A DNA stretch of 5,733 nt from Helicobacteraceae bacterium (GCA_027057185.1 JALUJE010000225.1:1-5733); one strand, 5' to 3'; counted from the stretch's first letter, positions 1-5,733 are shown. The notes: generated from the sequence alone by a model not told the origin. A program made the numbers and translations.

Positions 1-1
1 T

Positions 2-154
2 AACGCATTTGCCGTAGGAATAAAATTTCAGACTTATGGACATCATTTTGAGCTATTGGGAACCAATTCAAGTGCAACAGAACCTCGTAGCATGATGCAG
101 GGGAGCAATTCGAAATCCCTGCATTTTGCATTCAATATTAATAGAAAATTCTAA
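2..154 (+). CDS. C-terminal end of a DUF5777-like outer-membrane beta-barrel protein (5' truncated)
   Basis: An open frame enters from the left edge and gives 50 residues before TAA at 152-154. The translation begins NAFAVGIKFQTYGHHFELLG and closes with LHFAFNINRKF. The G-H-x-F-x-L-x-x-T-N-S pattern followed by a short loop and a final [HY]FxFNIxRxF strand is what I remember of the C-terminus of DUF5777 family beta-barrel proteins. The last strand alternates hydrophobic and polar residues and ends in Phe, the usual signal for outer-membrane barrel assembly, so the product probably sits in the outer membrane. Function of the family is not established. No clear hairpin plus T-run terminator follows the stop. 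Only a fragment is visible, so the family call rests on a short match from memory; that the frame is coding is fairly safe. Confidence 0.6.
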   Translation, partial: NAFAVGIKFQTYGHHFELLGTNSSATEPRSMMQGSNSKSLHFAFNINRKF

Positions 155-180
155 TATCATGGCAGCACAGTAAGATCGAA

Positions 181-244
181 ATATTGTCATTTCTCTTATT
201 GACAACGGTTAGTTCTACAATTTATAGTATCGTTACGACAATAT
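181..244. promoter_or_regulatory. Inverted repeats bracketing the operon promoter, possible operator
   Basis: ATATTGTC at 181-188 has an exact inverted copy, GACAATAT, at 237-244. A third related element, TGACAA at 200-205, overlaps the -35 box and forms a second inverted pair (TTGTCA 184-189 / TGACAA 200-205, 10 bp apart). The outer left arm is upstream of the predicted transcription start, so the outer pair cannot fold in the RNA and would act, if at all, as paired DNA-binding sites. The sequence is A/T-rich, so short matches by chance are possible and no known regulator site is recognised. Confidence 0.3.
199..228 (+). promoter_or_regulatory. Sigma70-type promoter for the three-gene operon
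   Basis: A perfect -35 hexamer TTGACA (199-204) is followed after 18 bp by TATAGT (223-228), one mismatch from TATAAT. Transcription would start near 235, leaving a leader of about 26 nt before the ATG at 261. It is the only convincing promoter ahead of the operon, and the gap between the stop of the upstream gene (154) and 261 is the natural place for it. No transcript data are available, so the start site is predicted. Confidence 0.6.
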
Positions 245-260
245 AGTCTATACTTCTTCT

Positions 261-1601
261 ATGGATTTGGAAGTATTGAAAAACAGTACGGTACTCCTAT
301 TGGGAAAACCGCGTGCATTTGGCATGGATGAATTTTTGAGACAGATGCAACAGCACCGTATTGACGTGGTGAGCGCTGCAGACGTTCAAAAGTGCTCTGT
401 TCCGATTTTGGCCGTTATTGAAGGGGGATTGCTCAATCCGTTGGAGCAGGATCTGCTTGAGCAACTCTATTTTGAAAACAAGAGTCCCATTTTTCGTAGC
501 GATACGCTAGAAGCAGCACTGGCGAGTCACCTTAGTACCGATACCTTGTTAATGAGTTTGAAACTCAGCAACGATACTCACCGACTTTATGGCTTTTTAA
601 CCAACCCGCTGATTGATGATGGAGCATTCCTAAAACTACTGAAATTGTACAACTTCAAGGGGCAGGGTTTTTTTGATACCAACGAAAATCGTGATGTCAC
701 TACGGCGCTTATCGAGCGTTTTTACGACAACTTGGAACAAAACCATAATATACAGTATATCAGCATGGGTGTCGTCGAACTTATCAATAAAAGTGATAGT
801 ACTGCATTGATCAACACTATAGCGTCTTTTTCTATGGTGGTGCAAGCCCTTCGCGACGAGAGTGAGCCTTTGGTGGAGGCAGTTCTCTTTGCTTTGGCAC
901 AGCATTCTCGCCTGCAAGAGCAACAGCAGTTGCAATTTGCCAAAAGTGAGCGTCAGGAGCTTTGTAGGGTATTGGCATTGCGTGAGGATTTGTATCCTAG
1001 CGTTGAAGCAGTACTGTTGACATCACAACATGATGCGGTTTTGGAGGCTCTGGCATCAAATACACGGCTTAGTGATGTGGGAGTAGCGCAATTGATGGGG
1101 CGTTATGAAAAACAGATTTTAGTAAAGATTGCACTAAGTGATGCCCAGTTTGAGCAAAGCATTACACGGCATCCGGTACTTCTAGCAGGCAACCCGACGC
1201 TCTCTGCAGAGATGTTTGCGTCTTTATTGGCGTTACAATGCCGTGATGTTGATGCGGCGTTGGCGGCAAATGCCAGTCTGCTGCCGGCGGTTGCACGGCA
1301 GTTGTACCAGCGTGATGACCATGTCGTTCTTGAAGCATTGGCACAGAACCCTGTTGTAGAAAACAGTCTGTTGGAACATCTCTTGAAACGCAAATCGTTG
1401 CATGCGGCTCTTGCTGGGAATCCCCGATTGTGTGAGACAATGATTTACCAACTCTATCGGAGTGCCAATCGTGATGTTTTGCAAGCATTAGCCGCTAACG
1501 AAGCGACGCCGTTAGCCCTTCTGTATGAGCTGCTACTTGACGTACAGTTGGAAAATGTTGTACGTCAAAACAGTGCCCTCAACACTAAGTATCAAAGGTA
1601 A
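261..1601 (+). CDS. LRV/HEAT-like helical repeat protein with possible BRCT-like N-terminus
   Basis: A 446-residue soluble protein with no signal peptide or membrane segment; no specific function is recognised. Residues ~234-446 carry tandem helical repeats of roughly 22-26 residues with a recurring V-L-x-A-L-A-x-N-P/T-x-L core, seen at ~260 (VLEALASNTRL), ~330 (VDAALAANASL), ~356 (VLEALAQNPVV), ~380 (LHAALAGNPRL) and ~406 (VLQALAANEAT). This pattern resembles the leucine-rich repeat variant (LRV) and HEAT families, which form curved protein-binding solenoids. Residues ~7-90 alternate predicted strands and helices (TVLLLGKPRAFGMDEFLRQM, then PILAVIEGG) in a way that recalls a BRCT domain, but this is only suggestive. 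The four cysteines are scattered, so the iron-sulfur cluster known from one LRV protein is not expected. It is the first gene of the operon, 3 bp ahead of the MoxR ATPase, so it may be its adaptor or client (inference). The ATG is the only usable start after an in-frame stop at 225-227, although no Shine-Dalgarno is visible before it. Confidence 0.8.
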   Translation: MDLEVLKNSTVLLLGKPRAFGMDEFLRQMQQHRIDVVSAADVQKCSVPILAVIEGGLLNPLEQDLLEQLYFENKSPIFRSDTLEAALASHLSTDTLLMSLKLSNDTHRLYGFLTNPLIDDGAFLKLLKLYNFKGQGFFDTNENRDVTTALIERFYDNLEQNHNIQYISMGVVELINKSDSTALINTIASFSMVVQALRDESEPLVEAVLFALAQHSRLQEQQQLQFAKSERQELCRVLALREDLYPSVEAVLLTSQHDAVLEALASNTRLSDVGVAQLMGRYEKQILVKIALSDAQFEQSITRHPVLLAGNPTLSAEMFASLLALQCRDVDAALAANASLLPAVARQLYQRDDHVVLEALAQNPVVENSLLEHLLKRKSLHAALAGNPRLCETMIYQLYRSANRDVLQALAANEATPLALLYELLLDVQLENVVRQNSALNTKYQR

Positions 1602-1604
1602 TAT

Positions 1605-2600
1605 ATGAAAGCAAGTGAACTGACACCAACGCTTCGAGCTCTTATTGAAGAGAAAATTCCTACATTTATCTGGGGTGCCCCGGGAATTGGAAAATCTTCT
1701 ATTGTCAAACAGATTACTAAAGACCAGAACATCGGTTTTATTGACCTTCGGCTTTCGCTGATGGACCCGACCGATTTAAAAGGGATTCCGTTTTATGATG
1801 AGAGTGAGCATCGTGCACTCTGGGCGCCACCGGCTTTTTTGCCACGCGAGGGTAGAGGGATTCTTTTTTTAGATGAATTGAATGCCGCACCGCCTTCGGT
1901 TCAGGCATCGGCGTATCAGCTCATTCTGGATCGTCGGGTCGGCGAATATGAACTGCCGCCGCTTTGGGCAATTGTTGCGGCGGGTAATCGCGAAGGAGAT
2001 CGTGGTATTGTTTATAAGATGAGTGCTCCTTTGGCCAACCGTTTTGTTCATCTTGAGATGGAGGTACATGTCAATGATTGGCGAAACTGGGCATTTGGTT
2101 GTGGTATTGATGAACGTATTATTGCCTATATCAGCTACAAACATGAGGCACTATTCAGTTTTGATCCGCTTCAGAGCGAGAAAAGTTTTGCCACACCGCG
2201 CAGTTGGGAATTTGTTCATAAAGTACTTGCTTCCGGGGTAGATTCCAGCCTGCTGTTGGAGACAGTATCTGGAGCTATTGGACGGGAATGTGCCGTGGAT
2301 TTTTTGAGTTTTGTCAGTGTAGCGACCCAGCTGCCTGACTTGCAGGCTATTTTGGAATCAGGGGTAGCAGAGCAGGCAGAAGATATTGAGGTACTCTATG
2401 TGTTGACATCGGGTCTGGTCAGTGCCTATATGCGTGCGCCGAGTCCGGAACGTTTGGAAAATATTTTGCGTTATTCTCTGGAGATGAAGAGTGAATTTGC
2501 CGTGTTGTTGGTGCAGGATTTACAGCGTTGCGGAGTCAATATGGAACACTCCGAAACGTTTCTGCAGTGGGTACATCAGTTTGCCTACCTTCTTGAGTAG
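1605..2600 (+). CDS. MoxR-type AAA+ ATPase
   Basis: A 331-residue cytoplasmic AAA+ ATPase of the MoxR / AAA_5 type, in the usual size range. Motifs seen in order: Walker A GAPGIGKS at 24-31 (Lys30, Ser31); Walker B ILFLDE at 86-91 (Asp90, Glu91); sensor 1 AAGN ending at Asn128; arginine finger in LANRF (Arg146); and sensor 2 in ATPRSW (Arg199). All catalytic residues are present, so it should hydrolyse ATP. Residues ~200-331 form a helical lid and C-terminal extension. MoxR ATPases act as hexameric chaperone-like machines, often maturing enzyme complexes together with a VWA protein, and here a VWA gene lies 6 bp downstream, the expected partner. A good ribosome site AAAGG (1594-1598, 6 nt before ATG) lies in the last codons of the preceding gene, supporting translational coupling and this start. 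The client is not identifiable from the sequence. Other MoxR subfamilies cannot be separated by eye. Confidence 0.92.
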   Translation: MKASELTPTLRALIEEKIPTFIWGAPGIGKSSIVKQITKDQNIGFIDLRLSLMDPTDLKGIPFYDESEHRALWAPPAFLPREGRGILFLDELNAAPPSVQASAYQLILDRRVGEYELPPLWAIVAAGNREGDRGIVYKMSAPLANRFVHLEMEVHVNDWRNWAFGCGIDERIIAYISYKHEALFSFDPLQSEKSFATPRSWEFVHKVLASGVDSSLLLETVSGAIGRECAVDFLSFVSVATQLPDLQAILESGVAEQAEDIEVLYVLTSGLVSAYMRAPSPERLENILRYSLEMKSEFAVLLVQDLQRCGVNMEHSETFLQWVHQFAYLLE

Positions 2601-2606
2601 CATACT

Positions 2607-3764
2607 ATGTTGGCATCGAGAATTTCTCAGATTAAAGCCAAATTACTGGTAGAACAGCCTTATTTCGGTGCACTGGCTGCGCGTCTTGAGTTACGGGAGT
2701 CCGATAATATTCAAGCTTTTTTGAGTGATGGTATTGTGTTTCAATATAATCGTGACTATCTTGAAAGACTCAGCGATGAAGCATTGGGATTTGCCCTTTG
2801 CAACGGAGCGCTTCACGCTGCACTCTCCCATCAGAACCGTCGTCGTGAGCGCATGAGCTGGCTGTGGCAGTTAGCAACGGATTATGCCATCAATGCCATG
2901 CTGGTTGAAAACGGTATGACGCCACCGCCGCATATTCATCACGATGGCCGTTTTTCAGGCATGTATGCCGAAGAAATTTATGCCGTACTTAAAAGTGAGA
3001 TTCAAAATGAGGAGTACGATGATGATACGTCAAACGATACCGGATGGAACGAAAATCATCGCCGTCACCAGCAGCAGATACAGCATCCTGATTCACAGCA
3101 GGCAAAAGCACAGAATCGACCCCGTATGGAGGTCGATACCGTAATCAAAGAACAGCAGTGGGAGCAGCAGATGCAACAGGCTCTGAAACAGGCCTTGCAA
3201 GGAGATGAACTGCCACAGGGTATTGAACGTTTTGTTGATCTCAAAAGTATTGCTGCCATTAATTGGCGTGAGGTGTTGCACCATGCCATTGAACGTCATT
3301 TTCGAAGTGATTATGTGCAGATTCCTCCATCAAAAAAACTGTTGTATCGCGGTATCTATCTGCCGTCATTGCATTCAGAACTTTTGCGTCTGGTCATTGC
3401 CGTAGACAGTTCGGGTTCGGTCGATGGGACACTGCTGTCGCAATTTATAGTCGAAGTGGAATCACTGATGATCATCTACCCGCAGTACGAGATAGAGATG
3501 CTGGTGTGCGACAGCAAAATCCGTTCACATGAGACGTTTTGTAGTGGGGAGACATTACAGGTACGGCTTTTGGGTGGTGGTGCGACCGACTTTCAGCCAG
3601 TATTTGAGTGGATTGACAATGAACTGTTCACATGTAATTTATTGCTCTATTTTACGGATGCTCAGGGGAGATTTCCAAAAAAAATTCCTCTTTTTGAAAC
3701 GCTTTGGATCACCCCCCAAGAGGTTGATGTTCCTTTTGGTAGTGTGATTGTGCTCAACTCTTAG
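2607..3764 (+). CDS. VWA-like (DUF2201) protein with degenerate metallopeptidase-like N-domain; MoxR partner
   Basis: A 385-residue cytoplasmic protein with the DUF2201 layout. The N-domain (~1-128) has the family landmarks QPYFGALA (17-24), DGIVFQYN (41-48) and WLWQLATDYAIN (85-96). Where relatives carry HExxH followed by a second His, this protein reads NGALHAALSH (66-75): the first His and the Glu are replaced by Asn66 and Gly67, while His70 and His75 remain. Zinc peptidase activity is therefore doubtful. A hydrophilic Asp/Gln/His-rich linker spans ~131-200. The VWA-like domain (~258-385) keeps a complete MIDAS: D267-S269-S271 in DSSGS, Thr327 in GGGATDF and Asp351 in FTDAQG, and it ends with the family's LW...PFG element. 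It begins 6 bp after the MoxR stop, with only a weak GAG upstream, so coupling to the ATPase is likely. The expected role is metal-dependent client or partner binding for the ATPase (family knowledge plus inference). Some databases label such genes as putative metallopeptidases, which the altered motif argues against here. Confidence 0.88.
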   Translation: MLASRISQIKAKLLVEQPYFGALAARLELRESDNIQAFLSDGIVFQYNRDYLERLSDEALGFALCNGALHAALSHQNRRRERMSWLWQLATDYAINAMLVENGMTPPPHIHHDGRFSGMYAEEIYAVLKSEIQNEEYDDDTSNDTGWNENHRRHQQQIQHPDSQQAKAQNRPRMEVDTVIKEQQWEQQMQQALKQALQGDELPQGIERFVDLKSIAAINWREVLHHAIERHFRSDYVQIPPSKKLLYRGIYLPSLHSELLRLVIAVDSSGSVDGTLLSQFIVEVESLMIIYPQYEIEMLVCDSKIRSHETFCSGETLQVRLLGGGATDFQPVFEWIDNELFTCNLLLYFTDAQGRFPKKIPLFETLWITPQEVDVPFGSVIVLNS

Positions 3765-3790
3765 GCGGTACGGGGATACAAAAGCAAAGA

Positions 3791-3799
3791 TGTTATAAT
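3791..3799 (+). promoter_or_regulatory. Extended -10 promoter for the DUF808 gene
   Basis: TGTTATAAT matches the extended -10 consensus TGnTATAAT exactly (TG at 3791-3792, TATAAT at 3794-3799). No recognisable -35 box lies at the right distance upstream, which is common for extended -10 promoters and for Campylobacterota sigma70 promoters. Transcription would start near 3806, giving a leader of about 24 nt. It indicates that the membrane protein gene is transcribed separately from the ATPase operon, although read-through remains possible since no terminator is seen at 3765-3790. Confidence 0.6.
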
Positions 3800-3829
3800 G
3801 CCGTGATTTACATGTAAAAAGAGAGTGTG

Positions 3830-4705
3830 ATGGCAACAGGTTTTTTTGCAGTTTTTGATGATATTGCGACCCTTTTAGACGATGCTGCGGCTATGAGTAA
3901 AGTGGCTGCGAAAAAGACGGCAGGAGTTTTGGGTGATGACCTGGCGGTCAACGCGCAAAAAGCATCGGGATTTACAGCATCACGTGAGTTACCCATATTA
4001 TGGGCGATCTCCAAAGGTTCCTTGGTGAACAAGGCCATCATTTTACCCTTTGCCTTTATTTTGAGTGCGGTTGCCCCGTGGAGTATTGTGCCCATTCTTA
4101 TGCTAGGTGGTATCTATCTTGCATTTGAGGGGGCTGAAAAAATCTATGAATATTTTGTACCGCATACCCAAGCACAGCAGCGTTCCTTACGTGCGACGTT
4201 AGGTGAAGAAGCACTCCTTGCTTACGAGAAAAAAAAGATCAGGTCTGCCATTAGAACCGATTTTATTCTCTCTATTGAGATCATTATTATTGCATTGGGC
4301 ACGGTCATAGAGCAGAGTCTAACTGTACAAATTGTCGCCGTCTCTGTCGTTGCTTTGCTGGCAACTATCGGTGTGTACGGTATTGTGGCGTTGATTATTC
4401 GCATGGATGATGTCGGCATGAAGCTCATTGAGCATGCCGGTGAGCGTCAAAATGTTATGAAACGTATTGGTGAGATGCTGGTGCAGGCATTGCCAAAAGT
4501 GATTAAGGCGCTAACGTTCATCGGTACCATTGCCATGCTACTGGTCGCCGGCGGTATTTTTATGCATAATGTTCACGATATTGACGATACCTTGCATCTG
4601 TTACCGGGTGTTGTAGCGGAATTGCTGGTTGGGATAGTTGTCGGTATGGTCGCATTGGTAGCAGAGAAACTGTTTATGAAAGTCAAATCGGTGATGAGGT
4701 CATAA
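3830..4705 (+). CDS. DUF808 (YedI-like) inner-membrane protein
   Basis: A 291-residue integral membrane protein of the DUF808 family (E. coli YedI type), close to the usual ~300 residues. The N-terminus has the family signature: FDDIATLLDD (9-18), AAMSKVAAKKTAGVLGDDLA (20-39), then RELPILWAISKGSLVNK (52-68). Likely membrane segments lie near 69-100, 144-161, 165-190, 227-246 and 258-278, with a charged cytoplasmic-type stretch at 110-143. The biochemical function of the family is unknown; transport has been guessed but not shown to my knowledge. I chose the ATG at 3830 because it is preceded by AAAGAG (3818-3823, 6 nt away) and because DUF808 proteins begin MA-x-G; a GTG directly in front (3827) would add one residue. 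The stop is 40 bp from the stop of the convergent transporter gene, so it is a single-gene unit with no functional hint from neighbours. Confidence 0.9.
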   Translation: MATGFFAVFDDIATLLDDAAAMSKVAAKKTAGVLGDDLAVNAQKASGFTASRELPILWAISKGSLVNKAIILPFAFILSAVAPWSIVPILMLGGIYLAFEGAEKIYEYFVPHTQAQQRSLRATLGEEALLAYEKKKIRSAIRTDFILSIEIIIIALGTVIEQSLTVQIVAVSVVALLATIGVYGIVALIIRMDDVGMKLIEHAGERQNVMKRIGEMLVQALPKVIKALTFIGTIAMLLVAGGIFMHNVHDIDDTLHLLPGVVAELLVGIVVGMVALVAEKLFMKVKSVMRS

Positions 4706-4716
4706 ACGTTTCTTAT

Positions 4717-4767
4717 GCTTTCTTGCAGATAAAGAAGAGCAGTAATTACGCTTCTTTTACAATTTTT
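4717..4767. terminator. Weak hairpins between convergent genes, possible terminator
   Basis: Two alternative imperfect stems can form where the convergent genes meet. One pairs GCTTTCTT (4717-4724) with AAGAA-g-AGC (4732-4740) around a 7-nt loop. The other pairs AAAGAA-ga-GC (4731-4740) with GCTTCTTT (4750-4757) around a 9-nt loop and is followed on the + strand by TACAATTTTT. The second looks more like an intrinsic terminator for the + strand gene but runs into the end of the - strand gene. Both stems are A/U-rich with bulges, so the call is tentative. Confidence 0.25.
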
Positions 4768-5733
4768 GCTTTCAGTGTCTCCTCATCAATGGCATCATTC
4801 CGATATTTGACAATGGCAAGTTGCTCACTCTCGTTAATATACCATTCAGCGATAGCCTCATGCTCTAGGGCGTGCAGTTTCTCCTGATCTACCTCATCTA
4901 GGGGTAGGTAGAGAATGGCATGTTGCACCGGTTTTTGCAGACGCAAGGTCCAGATAAACCACAAAATACCCATGATGGCAATGGTCGCTCCAAGCGCTTC
5001 CCGATTGACAAAATCGAGGAAAATACCCGCAAGCGTCCCACCCAAAAAGGTTGCAAAGTATGCTACGGAGTTACCAATACCTAGTGCTGCGCCTTTCTGG
5101 TGCACTTTGGCATATTTGGAGATCATGGACTGTACTAGGGGTTCCATCATGTTGAAAGCGACAAAAAAACTGATGACACCGGCGACAAAAAAGGCGTTTG
5201 ACGTGGCAAATCCCATGGCGATAAAGGCGAAGACAAACAGCACAATAGAGAGGAGAAAAATCTCTTTGGCTTTATTGTGTTTTTCACCGAAAACGGCAGC
5301 TGAGCCCATGGCAATGAGTCCGGCGATCATGGCAGGCATATAAACTTTCCATAATTCGGACTTTTCCCAGCCAAAGCCGTATTGCGGGTCGACCAAAATA
5401 AGAGGAATAAGTACAAAGGCAATAGTCATCATTCCTTTTTGCATTCCGTTAATAATAATCATACTGAGCAGATTGGAATCTTTTAAAATGTCTTTTGTTG
5501 TGGTAGTATTGTGGTAAATATGGCGAATTTTCGGTGGTGTCGGTACTTTGGTAAAGAGCAGTATCATTGCAATGACGGCAAAAAGTGCTGTTAGCCAAAA
5601 GAGAAAATCGACACCGTATGCGGCACCGAGAACGGGGCCTAGACCCATTGCCAGCGCAAAGCTCAGTGCAATGGTTGCTCCCATAATAGCCATTGCCTTG
5701 CCCCGAGTTTCTTCAGGAACGAGGTCGCTAATC
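4746..5733 (-). CDS. YajR-like MFS transporter with C-terminal YAM-like domain (5' truncated)
   Basis: A major facilitator superfamily inner-membrane transporter. The frame stays open to the right edge: upstream of the in-frame Met at 5693 it continues as ISDLVPEETRGKA, which is the conserved loop after TM4 in YajR-type carriers, so that Met is not the start and about 120 N-terminal residues (TM1-TM4) are outside the window. The visible 328 residues hold about eight membrane segments (TM5-TM12). Features shared with E. coli YajR from memory include RxKAMAxxG, WKVY (128-131), FFVAFNxMEPL (189-199) and the KGxAxGxxxS loop (213-222). The last ~59 residues (270-328, starting QHAILYLPL) are hydrophilic with alternating strands and helices, aligning with YajR's small ferredoxin-like YAM domain. 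YajR is a proton-driven drug-type antiporter of uncertain natural substrate, and the same uncertainty applies here. Its promoter is outside the window, and it converges on the DUF808 gene. Orthology to YajR is likely but not proven, so no symbol is given. Confidence 0.88.
   Translation of the reverse strand, partial: ISDLVPEETRGKAMAIMGATIALSFALAMGLGPVLGAAYGVDFLFWLTALFAVIAMILLFTKVPTPPKIRHIYHNTTTTKDILKDSNLLSMIIINGMQKGMMTIAFVLIPLILVDPQYGFGWEKSELWKVYMPAMIAGLIAMGSAAVFGEKHNKAKEIFLLSIVLFVFAFIAMGFATSNAFFVAGVISFFVAFNMMEPLVQSMISKYAKVHQKGAALGIGNSVAYFATFLGGTLAGIFLDFVNREALGATIAIMGILWFIWTLRLQKPVQHAILYLPLDEVDQEKLHALEHEAIAEWYINESEQLAIVKYRNDAIDEETLKAKIVKEA

Noticed and set aside
155..260. Riboswitch or small RNA in the gap before the operon
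   Set aside because: The predicted leader is only about 26 nt, and the gap has no compact stem set or known riboswitch core. The visible inverted repeat spans the promoter and would not be transcribed as a unit from it.
1103..1488. Several overlapping - strand open frames of 83-108 codons under the repeat protein gene
   Set aside because: They lie antisense to the repeat-protein frame, which has clear periodic protein structure. Their translations are Cys/His/Arg-rich and look like shadow frames.
3062..3190. CAG-rich stretch as a nucleotide repeat array
   Set aside because: The CAG units are irregular, interrupted and in frame with a Gln-rich protein linker. Codon choice explains the pattern, and no perfect tandem array is present.
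3841..3847. T7 tract near the start of the DUF808 gene (also A8 at about 3677 and C6 at about 3712 in the VWA gene) as phase-variation tracts
   Set aside because: The tracts are short, encode ordinary residues of conserved frames (GFF, PKKI, TPP), and the genes are not surface-variation types. Nothing suggests slippage control.
4915..5343. 142-codon open frame on the + strand, opposite the transporter gene
   Set aside because: It is the complement of a well-supported MFS coding frame. Its translation is Lys/Pro/Ala-rich with no recognisable domain, and no ribosome site stands out.
5691..5693. ATG (on the - strand) as the start of the transporter
   Set aside because: The frame continues upstream to the window edge with the conserved MFS loop ISDLVPEETRGKA, so the Met is internal and the gene is truncated by the window.

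Overview
The window is a piece of bacterial chromosome with tightly packed protein genes and no RNA genes, insertion sequences or CRISPR repeats that I could see. The style fits a Gram-negative bacterium: an outer-membrane beta-barrel C-terminus at the left edge, and base composition that looks moderate by eye (not computed). The extended -10 box TGTTATAAT with no -35 box, together with the mix of families, makes me lean towards Campylobacterota of the Sulfurimonas/Sulfuricurvum/Sulfurovum type. That assignment is inference, not proof.

Layout. Positions 2-154 hold the last 50 codons of a gene that resembles the C-terminus of the DUF5777 beta-barrel family. A gap of about 106 bp follows, with a good sigma70-type promoter (TTGACA, 18 bp, TATAGT) and a set of ATTGTC/GACAAT inverted repeats. 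Then comes a compact three-gene operon on the + strand (261-3764). Its genes encode a 446-residue protein with a possible BRCT-like N-terminus and LRV/HEAT-like helical repeats, a 331-residue MoxR-type AAA+ ATPase, and a 385-residue DUF2201-type protein (metallopeptidase-like N-domain plus VWA-like C-domain). The genes are separated by 3 and 6 bp, so they are probably co-translated. A separate + strand gene with its own extended -10 promoter follows (3830-4705, DUF808/YedI family membrane protein). Facing it is a - strand major facilitator transporter of YajR type with a C-terminal YAM-like domain; its first ~120 residues lie beyond the right edge.

How the genes work together. MoxR ATPases paired with VWA proteins are a recurring chaperone-like arrangement: the ATPase remodels a client and the VWA protein supplies a metal-ion-dependent (MIDAS) binding surface. 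Here the pair is preceded by a helical-repeat protein that could be the client or adaptor (inference). The most notable detail is that the N-domain of the VWA partner has lost the HE of the expected HExxH zinc-protease signature (it reads NGALH), while the MIDAS residues and all ATPase motifs are intact. This suggests a binding or scaffold role rather than proteolysis. The DUF808 protein and the transporter look like independent units.
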